A stretch of 64,000 nucleotides of DNA from Sphingobacterium sp. xlx-96 (GTDB lineage Bacteria > Bacteroidota > Bacteroidia > Sphingobacteriales > Sphingobacteriaceae). This document shows positions 46,692 through 55,943 of this stretch, piece by piece. How positions within the stretch are numbered: the stretch's first letter is position 1; every line of letters starts with the position of its first letter. The notes beneath the pieces were generated by a model. The model saw only the letters and a list, made by a program, of their open reading frames with translations. It had not been told where the DNA came from and did no database searches. The translations under genes and the position numbers were made by a program. The DNA is taken from assembly GCF_011007365.1 (NCBI RefSeq), contig NZ_WFKM01000001.1, forward strand, positions 558,001 to 622,000. The letters are read 5' to 3'.

Positions 46692-47000
46692 ATGGAAACA
46701 ATCTTTAACTATGAGTCTGCAAGTGTGGCACTGGAGAAGTTGACAGATCTTGGATATACTATTGACTATAATGTGCTTTTTGAAGAGTTGTTCAAAGCAG
46801 CCGAAGAGTATACAATTGATTATCTCTATCGCTATGAAGGTGCTACTGATCCTAGTGACGAATCTACTGTGTATGGAATCAGAAATATCGTTAATAATAA
46901 TAAAGGTGTCTTTGTAGTGGGTGATTTGTCACTGGTAGAAAGTAAGAAGAGAGAGATAATTTTGAACTTGGAGCTGCGTTCAAAAAATAGGGGGAAGTAA
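46692..47000 (+). CDS. Small conserved protein, sometimes annotated as PRPP synthetase-like
   Basis: From ATG 46692 the protein is 102 residues, soluble, with the block YLYRYEGATDPSDESTVYGI. Similar short Bacteroidota proteins are sometimes labelled phosphoribosylpyrophosphate synthetase, but this one has no PRPP-binding loop and is far too short for that enzyme. Its function is unknown. It stands alone before rocD with a strong ribosome site. Confidence 0.65.
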   Translation: METIFNYESASVALEKLTDLGYTIDYNVLFEELFKAAEEYTIDYLYRYEGATDPSDESTVYGIRNIVNNNKGVFVVGDLSLVESKKREIILNLELRSKNRGK

Positions 47001-47183
47001 ATCTTTGCCACATATAGTCGAATAAAATTTTGTAAGGTTCTATATTTTATCTTGGTTTTATTGATTTTGGAAATTGTCTTCGGGGTATGTTATTATTTTT
47101 CTAGCTTTGAGAAAATATAAAATTTCTAAATTGTATTTCGTCCCTATTGGAGCAGAATCACAAATTAAAACAAGAATAAACTT

Positions 47184-48425
47184 ATGTATTACAATTATCA
47201 GATTCCAGAAAAGTCTTCGTCTTATATCGATATAGAAGAAAAATGTGGTGCGCATAACTATCATCCGCTACCTGTTGTATTAGCAAAGGGGGCCGGTGCT
47301 AAAGTTTGGGATGTAGAAGGCAAAGCATATTTTGATTTTTTGTCTGGTTATTCTGCCGTAAATCAAGGTCATTGTCATCCTCATATTATTAAAGCGTTAA
47401 CAGATCAAGCTCAGGAATTGACACTTACATCGCGTGCATTTCATAGTGACAAGATGGCTGGGTATACCCAGTACATAACAGGGTATTTTGGTTATGATAA
47501 AGTACTGCCCATGAACACAGGGGTTGAAGCCGTAGAGACGGCGTTAAAACTAGCGCGTAAATGGGGTTATGAGGTGAAAGGTGTTGATCAGGGGCAGGCT
47601 AAAATAATCACAGTGGAAGGAAACTTTCACGGTCGTACGATAAATGTCATTTCTTTCAGTACTGATGAAACGGCAAAAGGTGGTTTCGGGCCATTTGTAA
47701 GCGGATATGTAACGATTCCTTACAATGATATTGAGGCATTAGAAAAGGCGGTTCAAGACCCTAATGTGGTAGCGTTTTTAGTAGAACCTATACAAGGCGA
47801 AGCTGGTGTATATGTGCCAGACTCAGGATACTTGGCATCTTGCTACAAGGCATGTAAAGCTAATAATGTGTTGTTTATAGCAGATGAGATACAGACGGGC
47901 CTGTCCCGTACCGGAAAGATGTTGGCCTGCGATCATGAAGGTGTGAGACCTGATGTCTTAATTTTAGGAAAGGCGTTGAGTGGAGGCGTATTGCCTATCT
48001 CCGCGGTACTTGCTGATGATGAGGTGATGCTTTGTATTAAAGCAGGTGAGCACGGATCTACTTATGGAGGTAATCCTCTAGCTTGTGCTGTTGCTATTGC
48101 TGCGTTGGAGGTGCTAAAGGAAGAGAATCTTGCCGAACGCTCCGAAAAGTTGGGCAAGATATTTAGAAATGAGTTAAGAAGCTTAAACAATGAATACGTT
48201 AAAGAAGTTCGTGGAAAGGGATTATTAAATGCTATTGTGATTGAACATAGTAACCCTGATGCAGCGCAGTATTTTTGTGTAGAGTTGTTAAAGAACGGCT
48301 TGTTAGCTAAGCCGACTCATGGTGACAAAATTCGATTTGCCCCACCTTTGGTAATATCAGAGGAGGAACTACAAAAAGCGATTCGTATCATAGCGACAAG
48401 CCTAGCTGTTTTGCAGTCAATTTAA
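47184..48425 (+). CDS. rocD: Ornithine aminotransferase (ornithine-oxo-acid transaminase)
   Basis: It moves the delta-amino group of ornithine to 2-oxoglutarate to give glutamate semialdehyde and glutamate (arginine/ornithine breakdown). The 413-residue PLP enzyme has the fold-I class III pattern. [19 protein letters not shown] binds the cofactor phosphate, [12 protein letters not shown] and [12 protein letters not shown] carry the PLP-contacting Glu and Asp, and [16 protein letters not shown] carries the Schiff-base Lys. A terminator follows the stop. Confidence 0.95.
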   Translation: MYYNYQIPEKSSSYIDIEEKCGAHNYHPLPVVLAKGAGAKVWDVEGKAYFDFLSGYSAVNQGHCHPHIIKALTDQAQELTLTSRAFHSDKMAGYTQYITGYFGYDKVLPMNTGVEAVETALKLARKWGYEVKGVDQGQAKIITVEGNFHGRTINVISFSTDETAKGGFGPFVSGYVTIPYNDIEALEKAVQDPNVVAFLVEPIQGEAGVYVPDSGYLASCYKACKANNVLFIADEIQTGLSRTGKMLACDHEGVRPDVLILGKALSGGVLPISAVLADDEVMLCIKAGEHGSTYGGNPLACAVAIAALEVLKEENLAERSEKLGKIFRNELRSLNNEYVKEVRGKGLLNAIVIEHSNPDAAQYFCVELLKNGLLAKPTHGDKIRFAPPLVISEEELQKAIRIIATSLAVLQSI

Positions 48426-48445
48426 TAGCAAATCGGTATTCTTTT

Positions 48446-48476
48446 AAAAGGTGGTCATCTTGGATCACCTTTTTTG
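48446..48476 (+). terminator. Terminator of rocD
   Basis: AAAAGGTG (48446-48453) and CACCTTTT (48466-48473) with an inner TC/GA extension and a T run. Confidence 0.75.
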
Positions 48477-48554
48477 TTTGCATAATAACTATTTACGCGA
48501 TACACAATAAACCAATAGGTCTCAATTCGGTCAAAGGATTAAATTTAATAGCTT

Positions 48555-49199
48555 ATGAAGGCTTTTCCTACTTTGCTTTTTGTTTTCTTTGTATTCTATA
48601 CAGTAGATGCTCAACATCGTCAAATCCGCGAGGACATCTTTGGTAATTTGGAGTCTATTTCCAATGATAGATCCTACAATGCCAAGCTTGTACGTAATAT
48701 TTTTGATGATCTGGTGTTTACAGATAGCAAAAGTAACAAGCTCCATTTTGAAAAAAAATACTTAGAAAGGGAGTTCCCTGGCATTTTATCTGATAAGAAA
48801 CGACAATCTGATCTGCTTGCTCGCTTGATACGGGAGAACAGGCGTCAGTCATCGTATTCTGCAAAATTCAGTATTGATATATTTGATAATCTAAAAATCG
48901 AAGACAATAAGGGATATAAATTGGAGCGCGGAACTGATATTTTTGGTAACGAAAATGTTGTGGAGGAGTATGGGAATACGAGAACTTCATTTAAGCGGAA
49001 TCTAAGCGGTGGTCTAGAATACACGGATGGAAGCGAGAAAGCTTCTTTATCAAAAGATATCTTTGATCGATGGATTTACAAAGATAGTTTTGGAAATGAG
49101 ATTCAGTTTGGGAAGAATTCCTGGGAAAGGATTCTTCGAAGATATAAAAGTGAAGAGTCGGTATTTAATGATCTACTTGATGATTACTTTTACAGGTAG
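48555..49199 (+). CDS. Secreted protein of short degenerate repeats, unknown function
   Basis: The 214-residue protein has a signal peptide (MKAFPTLLFVFFVFYTVDAQ). The mature part has about six copies of a 20-24-residue unit of the form (R/K)(D/N)IF(D/G)N(L/W)xxxDxxGNK. Examples are REDIFGNLESISND, RNIFDDLVFTDSKSNK, SIDIFDNLKIEDNKG and KDIFDRWIYKDSFGN. Predicted strands alternate with turns. No family was recognised. It is upstream of the histidine kinase with an 88-base gap. It may be a surface or signal-linked protein. Confidence 0.7.
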   Translation: MKAFPTLLFVFFVFYTVDAQHRQIREDIFGNLESISNDRSYNAKLVRNIFDDLVFTDSKSNKLHFEKKYLEREFPGILSDKKRQSDLLARLIRENRRQSSYSAKFSIDIFDNLKIEDNKGYKLERGTDIFGNENVVEEYGNTRTSFKRNLSGGLEYTDGSEKASLSKDIFDRWIYKDSFGNEIQFGKNSWERILRRYKSEESVFNDLLDDYFYR

Positions 49200-49287
49200 T
49201 GGGCAAATACTTTTTTTATGTAAAATAAAGAACCACGTATATTGTCCGATCTCTTCTTTTTTGTAGATTCAAACAAAATTTGAGGTC

Positions 49288-50985
49288 TTGAAAAAAAAGT
49301 ATCTACTTTGGGTTATTTTTATTCTTTGTTCTTGTTCGGATAGGGAGATTAAACAGGAGCCTGTGGTTTCATTGGATCTTTCTAAGCATTATCGGGATGC
49401 TTTTGACTATCTAGAAAGAGGACGATCCGACAGTGCTTTTGTAGCGTTTGAAAAAATCAAAAGTATATCGGTAGCTGCAAAAGACAGCTTCAATATAGCC
49501 AAATCTATAATTCAGATGGCTTTTATCCTTCGAGATGTCGGAGATCATTATGCTTCGCAAGAATCTTCTTTAGAAGCAAATGTCTACCTGGATAGTACAG
49601 ACTTCAGCCACGCAACTTATTTAAGTTCCAATTATAATAACCTAGCTAGAACAACAAGTGCTTTAGGTGACGTAGAAAGTGCACTCAATTTTTATGATAA
49701 AGCTATTCAATATTCTACCGATTCATTGGATACCAAAGTGTTTTTTAATAATAAGGCAAAGACATTGTCAGATGTGGGCAGAGAGCGCGAAGCGTTGAAG
49801 ATATATGAGCAAATATTGAAGAATAAAAACAAGAATAATAATGAATATGCACGATCATTAACAAACTATGCTGTCGAACGTGGAAAGTTGGATAAAAAGT
49901 ACGATCCTTTAGCGGATCTTCATAGGGCATTACGGATTCGTTTGGCTAGGAACGATCAGTGGGGGATAAATTCTAGTTTTAATCATCTTACTTTGTATTA
50001 TGAAGATAAAAGTCCAGATTCAGCGCTTCACTATGCAAAAATGCGATGCGACATAGCTACCAGACTCAAAAATCCTGATGAGCGGCTAAAAGCGTTGTAT
50101 CAGTTGATAGCTGTTAGTTCCGATGACGATGCGAAGTCACTTTTTGATCGGTACAAAAAGCTAGGAGATAGTTTGCAAAGTGTACGGTCAAAGTCAAAAA
50201 ATCAGTTTGCATTAATCCGTTACGAAGTGGAGCAGGATAAGTCCGCAAATCTTAAACTTGAAAAGGATATTAATGACAAACTGTACCGTATAAATATGCA
50301 AAGACTATTGACTATAGGGGGAGGCGTAATATTTGCTATCTTGGGGGGATTTGGTTATATATGGTACAATAGACGCAAACAAAGACTTTTATTGGAAAAT
50401 AATAATCGTGTTAAAGAACATCAATTGAAGACCTCTAGAAAGGTTCATGATGTGGTTGCCAACGGATTGTATCGCGTTATGGCTGAGATTGAAAACCGCG
50501 ATGATATAGATCGGGAAAGTATATTGGATCGGTTGGAAGGAATGTATGAAAAGTCGAGAGACATCTCTTACGAAGGTTATCTTTCGGACGGTTCAGACGT
50601 GCAGTTGTATCGTGAATCATTGGGGAATATGTTGCGTTCTTTTGCTACCGAAAATCGTAGGGTCGTTTTAGCTGGAATTGATTTGGAACTATGGGCTTCT
50701 GTGTCGGTTAATGTTAAAAATGAGATTGATCAGGTGCTTCAAGAGCTTATGGTAAATATGCGCAAACACAGCGAAGCTGACCGGGTTGTTGTTCGTTTTG
50801 AACAAACGACAGATCTTCTTCATATCTATTATACGGATAATGGCATTGGTCTGTCTTCAAATATTGTGTGGGGGAATGGATTAAATAGTATCGTCAATCG
50901 TGTGAAAAGTATAGACGGAAAAATCACATTTGTTAATGAGAAAGGGGGAGGAATGAAAGTTCATATTTCGATTCCTGTCCTTTAA
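49288..50985 (+). CDS. TPR-containing sensor histidine kinase, lipoprotein-like
   Basis: The 565-residue protein starts with TTG and a lipobox-like signal (FILCSCS, Cys16). Periplasmic TPR-like helices span about 40-300, and one transmembrane segment lies near residue 340. The cytoplasmic part has an HisKA_3-like box KVHDVVANGLYRVMAEIEN (His387), the N box ELMVNMRKHSEA, and DNGIGL of the ATPase domain. It pairs with the response regulator 11 bases downstream. A lipid anchor plus a membrane span is unusual; it could be a simple signal anchor. Confidence 0.82.
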   Translation: MKKKYLLWVIFILCSCSDREIKQEPVVSLDLSKHYRDAFDYLERGRSDSAFVAFEKIKSISVAAKDSFNIAKSIIQMAFILRDVGDHYASQESSLEANVYLDSTDFSHATYLSSNYNNLARTTSALGDVESALNFYDKAIQYSTDSLDTKVFFNNKAKTLSDVGREREALKIYEQILKNKNKNNNEYARSLTNYAVERGKLDKKYDPLADLHRALRIRLARNDQWGINSSFNHLTLYYEDKSPDSALHYAKMRCDIATRLKNPDERLKALYQLIAVSSDDDAKSLFDRYKKLGDSLQSVRSKSKNQFALIRYEVEQDKSANLKLEKDINDKLYRINMQRLLTIGGGVIFAILGGFGYIWYNRRKQRLLLENNNRVKEHQLKTSRKVHDVVANGLYRVMAEIENRDDIDRESILDRLEGMYEKSRDISYEGYLSDGSDVQLYRESLGNMLRSFATENRRVVLAGIDLELWASVSVNVKNEIDQVLQELMVNMRKHSEADRVVVRFEQTTDLLHIYYTDNGIGLSSNIVWGNGLNSIVNRVKSIDGKITFVNEKGGGMKVHISIPVL

Positions 50986-50996
50986 ATATCTATTGT

Positions 50997-51662
50997 ATGT
51001 TTAAAAAGGTACTTATTGCCGAGGATCATGAAATAGCTAATATTTCGGTACAGAAGACACTACAGGAACTGGGAATTGCCGAAGCTAAATATGTGTATTA
51101 TTGTGATGATGCATTGACTTGGATTCGTAATGCGATCCGTGATGGAGAACCGTATGATTTGTTAATTACCGATTTATCATTTGAAGACGATTATAATGCC
51201 CAGCATCTTTCAAATGGGGTCGATCTTATTAAAGCCGTAAAGCTGGTACAACCTCAGATTAAAGTTTTGGTTTTTTCTGCTGAAAATCGAAGTAGTGTAA
51301 TTGATGAACTCTTTAAAAATTACGATATTGATGCCTATGTGCGTAAAGCAAGAAGGGATGCACAGCATTTGCGAGATGCTTTACAAAGCATTTTTAATAA
51401 TCGAAAATATCAATCTCCTGATGTGAAGCAAGTTATGCGTGATCGAAAGACGCATGAATTTAGTGTGCTTGATATCGAGGTTGTTTCTCTTTTGTCTCAG
51501 GGAATACTGCAGAAGAATATTCCCCAATATTTACAGGAAAAGGGGATCAAGCCATCAGGTTTAAGCAGTGTAGAGAAGCGACTCGGTATGATGAAGGATT
51601 TACTCGGGTTCTCTAAGAATGAACAACTCGTTGCCTACTGTAAAGACATCGGGGTAATATAA
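50997..51662 (+). CDS. LuxR-type response regulator
   Basis: The 221-residue protein has a receiver domain (about residues 1-130) with Asp59 in LLITDLSF and conserved Lys in VRKARRDA. A C-terminal LuxR-like HTH (about 150-215) reads FSVLDIEVVSLLSQGILQKNIPQYLQEKGI. It is the partner of the upstream kinase. Its targets are unknown; the repeat protein upstream is a candidate. Confidence 0.88.
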   Translation: MFKKVLIAEDHEIANISVQKTLQELGIAEAKYVYYCDDALTWIRNAIRDGEPYDLLITDLSFEDDYNAQHLSNGVDLIKAVKLVQPQIKVLVFSAENRSSVIDELFKNYDIDAYVRKARRDAQHLRDALQSIFNNRKYQSPDVKQVMRDRKTHEFSVLDIEVVSLLSQGILQKNIPQYLQEKGIKPSGLSSVEKRLGMMKDLLGFSKNEQLVAYCKDIGVI

Positions 51663-51779
51663 CATTTCTGGGGGCAAGAATTGATCTTAAAAGTCTTGTT
51701 CATGCCATAGAAATTCAATTGGTTAAAAAAATGTTAAATGCATTTAGAATTTGCCTTCTAGCTGTAAATTCGATGCCTT

Positions 51780-52136
51780 ATGATAATTTGGATAGTTTGC
51801 TGTCCACTTTTATTACTACTTTCCAGTCCAATAGCTCAGTCATCCCCAACGGTACATGTTACGACATCGCACTTTAAACCTTTTAAAAGGTTACAGGCCG
51901 AGCAACAGACAGAATCTCCCTTTACGCAGCAATCTATTATTGAAGGTACAAGTGAAGTTGGTTTATTTTCTGTAGTAAAGAAATATTTGTCTTCACTGCA
52001 CGTTTTCTTCTTGCTTGTTTACGGCGGACTGTTGATTCAATTTTTCTTTTTCTTCAAAAGAATGTTACCATTGTTTTACCATTTGGCTGTCCAAGCTCAA
52101 GATCGATACCTAATACAGCCTGTATTACTAATTTAG
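51780..52136 (+). CDS. Possible small membrane or exported protein of unknown function
   Basis: The 118-residue frame begins with a signal-like segment (MIIWIVCCPLLLLLSSPIAQ). A second hydrophobic segment (about residues 72-93, VFFLLVYGGLLIQFFFFFKR) follows a polar linker. No family was recognised and no promoter is clear. It lies just upstream of the decayed RND operon, so it may itself be a remnant. Confidence 0.4.
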   Translation: MIIWIVCCPLLLLLSSPIAQSSPTVHVTTSHFKPFKRLQAEQQTESPFTQQSIIEGTSEVGLFSVVKKYLSSLHVFFLLVYGGLLIQFFFFFKRMLPLFYHLAVQAQDRYLIQPVLLI

Positions 52137-52370
52137 AATCCCCCTTCGCTGAGAAGAATGCCGCTCTTGGTATCTTTCGGTTTTTTTATCCCCTAAAGAT
52201 ATTTTTCAAAAGTTCACCCCCTATTCTCTGGTATGTGTTGGGCTATGGCTGATTTATATACAGGTATTTTTCTGGTAATCAAATAGTCTATATCGTGAGG
52301 GTGGGGTGCGAGGTGGAACTTGACGAAAATAAGACGGATTATTTTTAAAAAAAATAAAAATTAAATTACG

Positions 52371-52980
52371 ATGAAAATCAATGCGTTTATTGTAATAGGC
52401 GCGATCTTATGGGGTTCTTGTGCGAGAATATGTATATCAGATCTGTTCACTAAAGAATATTGAGATATGAGCACAAGAGAAGGGGGCTCTGTAGCAAATT
52501 TATATGGATGAGGGACAATTTGTAAGTCAAGGGCAATTACTTTTTAAGATTGTGCCAACCTTGTATTAAGCGGAGTTTGAAAAGGCTAAAGCATAGGCTG
52601 ATATGGCCGCGATCGAATTTCAAAATGCAGAAGCCCTATTGGCGAAGAATATCTTAGCCAATAATGAGGTTAAAATGGCGAAGGCAGAACTGTCAATTGC
52701 AAGGGCACATCCTTCATTTACGGAGATTCATACACCTTTTAGTGGTACAATAGATCGTATTCAATTGCGTCTAGGAAGCCTAATTGACGAAGGGCTGTTG
52801 TGTTAACCAATCTTTCCGATAATAGTCAAGCCAATAATGTTCCCTTATAGAGGAAATATTGAGTTGATCGAGAGTGAATTTGATAACGAAAGGGGAAGCT
52901 TTGCTTTTCGTGCGCGCTTTCCTAATCCGGAAGGAATACTGAAAAATGGACAAACCGGAAAAATACAAATGAAAGTTCCG
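52371..52980 (+). pseudogene. RND efflux membrane fusion protein (adaptor) remnant
   Basis: ATG 52371 gives a lipoprotein-like start (AILWGSCA) that stops early. Broken pieces then read as RND adaptor: QIYMDEGQFVSQGQLLFKI near 52497, the helical hairpin ADMAAIEFQNAEALLAKN to DRIQLRLGSLIDEG (52603-52800) with internal stops, and FRARFPNPEGILKNGQTGK near 52910. Several stops, frameshifts and deletions. The C-terminal part is fused to pump sequence. Confidence 0.88.
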
Positions 52981-53600
52981 CTAACCCTAGCAGTACTTGT
53001 ATCATTGATCGGTACATTTGTGCTGATGCAAGTATTCGGCATCACCATCAACTTAATTACTTTGTTTGCTTTGGTGCTGGCAATAGGTTTTGTTGTTGAT
53101 GATGCTATCGTCGTTGTTGAAGCTGTGCATGCGAAGATGGAGGCCGAACACTTATCTCTGCTCAAAACCACCAAAAAGGCGATTCGCGAAATTGCGGGAG
53201 CAATTATCGCCATTACCTTCTTCATGGTTTCGGTATTTATTCTCGTCGCGTTTATGTCGTGCTCTGTAGGCGTATTTTACCGCTAGTTTTCGATAACAGC
53301 GGCGACTTCCATTATCCTATCCGGTATTGTAGCATTGACATTACCCCCGTGCTCTGTGCTTTCTTTTGATAAATAATCACAGCAAAGAGCGAAAAATGTC
53401 CCCCTTGGATCGTTTTATCCTGGCATTCAATCATTTTTTTTGAGGAACAGCTGCGGCTCTATCAATCTGTTCTAGCAAAGATTGTCAATAAGGGTACTTG
53501 ACCTTTTTGATTGTTTTACTTTTCAGTATCGAAACCTATTTTGATGACATCCTTCGCTTTTATTGCAGGATTGATTCCATTAATATTTGCTTGGGGGTAC
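52981..53600 (+). pseudogene. RND efflux inner-membrane pump (permease) remnant
   Basis: It begins abruptly in the middle of a pump with LVSLIGTFVLMQVFG, AIGFVVDDAIVVVEAVHA (the RND transport block), GAIIAITFFMVSVFILVAF and SVGVFYR, then a stop. Frames after it read SIILSGIVALTLPP, KERKMSPLDRFILAFNHFF and SFAFIAGLIPLIFAWGYG. Only fragments of a protein that is normally about 1000 residues are left. Confidence 0.9.
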
Positions 53601-53922
53601 GGCCCGTGCTCGTCAGTTGCAAGCCTTGTATCAATTACGAGCAGGTAGTACTTAATGCTTATTTAGAGGTAGCCAATCAAATGTCGGGTATATCCAACTT
53701 ACAGGTGGAGGTTGAAAAATAAGAAAAGCAGGTGCGGAGATATTGAACGATGCCATTGTGGTCTCCAAAGAGCTCTTTATTAGAAATAGAGCGGAATATC
53801 TTAAAGTGTTGACTACTCAGCGCGACATTTTGGAATCTAAATTGAATTTGTTTGAATTGAAAAAATCACAGTTTTTGGCCCCCATCAAAGTGTACAAAGC
53901 GGTAGGAGGAGGGTGGAAATAA
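53600..53922 (+). pseudogene. RND outer-membrane factor (TolC-like) remnant
   Basis: NYEQVVLNAYLEVANQMSGI (to stop 53722), then in another frame AEILNDAIVVSKELF, RAEYLKVLTTQRDILES, LNLFELKKSQFLAPI and the family end YKAVGGGWK with stop 53920-53922. These are the last quarter of an outer-membrane factor. The N-terminal three quarters are gone. Confidence 0.88.
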
Positions 53923-53933
53923 TAAATTTTAAA

Positions 53934-53976
53934 GAAAAGCGTCTGCTTTACGGGTTCCCGTAAACGCAGTCTTTGG
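53934..53976. terminator. Terminator after the decayed RND operon
   Basis: TTTACGGG (53947-53954) and CCCGTAAA (53957-53964) with an outer CTGC/GCAG pairing make a strong hairpin. It survives although the operon does not. Confidence 0.8.
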
Positions 53977-53983
53977 GAGTTCT

Positions 53984-53991
53984 TACCTTTG
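53984..53991 (+). promoter_or_regulatory. -7 promoter box of the 54020 gene
   Basis: TACCTTTG fits TAnnTTTG exactly. The -33 element is not clear. Confidence 0.45.
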
Positions 53992-54019
53992 TAATCGTAA
54001 AATATGGTATAGCATGTAG

Positions 54020-54523
54020 ATGCATGATTTGGACATGATTTACACACAAACACAGCAGACGGCCATGAGCATATTCTTTGATTCAAACATTACATTCCTT
54101 TTGAGAGAAGGATCTATTACCAATTCCATCATAAAGATGAAAGGAATATGCAACCTGTTGACTCAACAATCTGAAAGCTTCGGTGACCTAGAGCGATCGA
54201 TTTATTTGAGTCAACAAGAACATGGTTGTTACCAAGTCTTAGACAATTCTTCGGATTTATTATTGGGCCTGTATATGACATTACGCAAGTTATTTCCAAG
54301 TTCTTCTCATTTTGCTGGATTGGTATTCAAGGGGAATGAGAAGTTTAGTCTTGAAGATATTTTGGAAGGGAAATCCAATTATGAACAGCTGCGAAATGTG
54401 GTGTATGAATGCGATAGTTTTTTGGAATTGGTGCTATCCGGTATGGAGAAGCGGCAAAGAATGAGGCAACAGGTCTTGGAATTGTGTGCTCAGCTTCGAT
54501 TTAATATTAGAGTATGCCCCTAG
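54020..54523 (+). CDS. Helical protein of unknown function
   Basis: The 167-residue soluble protein has no signal peptide. It is rich in helix (EQLRNVVYECDSFLELVLSGMEKRQRMRQQ), with the stretch SIFFDSNITFLLREGSI near the N-terminus. TACCTTTG (53984-53991) is a good -7 box 28 bases before its ATG. No family was recognised. It lies between the decayed efflux genes and the SusCD locus. Confidence 0.55.
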   Translation: MHDLDMIYTQTQQTAMSIFFDSNITFLLREGSITNSIIKMKGICNLLTQQSESFGDLERSIYLSQQEHGCYQVLDNSSDLLLGLYMTLRKLFPSSSHFAGLVFKGNEKFSLEDILEGKSNYEQLRNVVYECDSFLELVLSGMEKRQRMRQQVLELCAQLRFNIRVCP

Positions 54524-54830
54524 GCATAATCAACCTTTTTTTGCTTAACTTCGATTATCTCGAACAATCGACAAAGTTAATAAACAGGAGCAATATCAGA
54601 TTTGGGCGTATAAAATTTGCTTGATTTGATATTTAATGTTAATTTAGTTCATGATGAACATTAAGCAATTAGACAAAACCTTTTTTTAGCAACGTTTTAA
54701 TACGATAGTTATAGGGAGTTTAAAACTTCATATTAACTTAACATGTGATCCAATTAAAAAGGATAATTTTGTGTTTTTACTAATTTCTGACTACTGGGGC
54801 GGTCCACTCGACAGAAAATTAGCGAAAAAT
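54524..54830. other. 307-base gap before the lipoprotein gene
   Basis: AT-rich. TAATTTTG (54764-54771) matches TAnnTTTG and would serve the lipoprotein gene with a leader of about 56 bases. Nothing else was recognised. Confidence 0.5.
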
Positions 54831-55841
54831 ATGAAATTAATTACTTTAAAAAAACCTGAAGTAAAACATATAGGCTTTGCGCCATTGTGTTTTCTTATCG
54901 GTATGACATGCGCATTTTCGTCCTGCAATAAGGAAGATGGAAAGGGAATGCTGATAGATGGAATAATGGTGTCCGAAACAGAGACCTTCGAAGAGAAAGC
55001 CGGACAGTTGATTTGGAAGGCCGAAGGAGGATTTGACACTTTATATGTAGCGAGCAACAGCGCTTTGCAACTTTCTTTTGAAACCAATGAGACCAATAAC
55101 TGGTTAAAGGTGGAAAAGGTGGAAGCTATCGCAGGTACAAACAAATCTCGTGTTATCTTGGGCGTGTTGCCTATGGAAAAAAGCTATAAAAGACGTGTCG
55201 GTGTACTCAATATAAATAACAGAGATGCTTATTCTGGGGTATTTATTCGGTTGAACCAAGGGTATAATACGCGTATTGAGGAAAGCTTTGCCTGGTTGAA
55301 ATTTGGTTCAGGCTCACCGCTAGATTTGAGTAAAGCTGTTCCTATGGCACTATGGAGTACAGCACAGAAGCAGGTCGGTTGGACGAGTTCAAATACAACA
55401 TCTACTTTAGGGATGAACGGTTATCTGCTGTTGGGTACGGCCGACCAAGGTAGTAGTTTATATTCACCGATATTTCCGGGCTTAGAGAAAGACAGCCTGT
55501 TATTACTGACCTTTGACGCTGTTGGATACGTTTCTAAAGAAGGTGTTAAGGACAGAACTAAGCTTACGGTAAAGTTGAATGGAGCCGAGTTTGAAGATGG
55601 TAAAACCAGCAAGATGGTCACTTTGGCCCATTACGATTACGAATCTGCACTTCTATTGAGCAATATGTGGGAAATCGGACGGTTTTCATTCGTAGTAAAA
55701 AAACCGAGCCTTATGCCAGCAGCATCGACAATACAGTTACAGTTTCAGACAGGAGATCATCAAGAGGATGCTGCCAATAGAGTTTTTATTGATAACATCA
55801 ACTTATATACTACTGACCAATATAAAACGATCAAGAAGTAA
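54831..55841 (+). CDS. BACON-like lipoprotein of the SusCD locus
   Basis: From ATG 54831 the protein is 336 residues with a lipobox (CAFSSC, Cys32). Residues about 60-150 resemble a BACON-type Ig-like domain (NNWLKVEKVEAIAG). The C-terminal 170 residues look like a jelly-roll (LLLLTFDAVGYVSKEG, RVFIDNINLY). BACON domains often bind glycans or mucins on Bacteroidota surfaces. The frame runs up to 54771 but the -7 box there excludes it. The next gene is the ECF sigma. Confidence 0.75.
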   Translation: MKLITLKKPEVKHIGFAPLCFLIGMTCAFSSCNKEDGKGMLIDGIMVSETETFEEKAGQLIWKAEGGFDTLYVASNSALQLSFETNETNNWLKVEKVEAIAGTNKSRVILGVLPMEKSYKRRVGVLNINNRDAYSGVFIRLNQGYNTRIEESFAWLKFGSGSPLDLSKAVPMALWSTAQKQVGWTSSNTTSTLGMNGYLLLGTADQGSSLYSPIFPGLEKDSLLLLTFDAVGYVSKEGVKDRTKLTVKLNGAEFEDGKTSKMVTLAHYDYESALLLSNMWEIGRFSFVVKKPSLMPAASTIQLQFQTGDHQEDAANRVFIDNINLYTTDQYKTIKK

Positions 55842-55943
55842 TAACGAAACAATTTGTTAATCATTAAATAACTTGAAGGATATACAAAATCATTTAGTTT
55901 GTGCAGCCATTAGGGCATCGGATGGTACATTATAATGTAAGTA

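Noticed and set aside
46692..47000. Annotation as phosphoribosylpyrophosphate synthetase
   Set aside because: At 102 residues, and without the PRPP-binding loop or the two prtase domains, it cannot be that enzyme.
52603..53722. Three apparently intact short ORFs (67, 149 and 74 residues) in the RND remnant
   Set aside because: Each is a fragment of a decayed adaptor, pump or outer-membrane factor. The 149-residue one fuses adaptor and pump parts.
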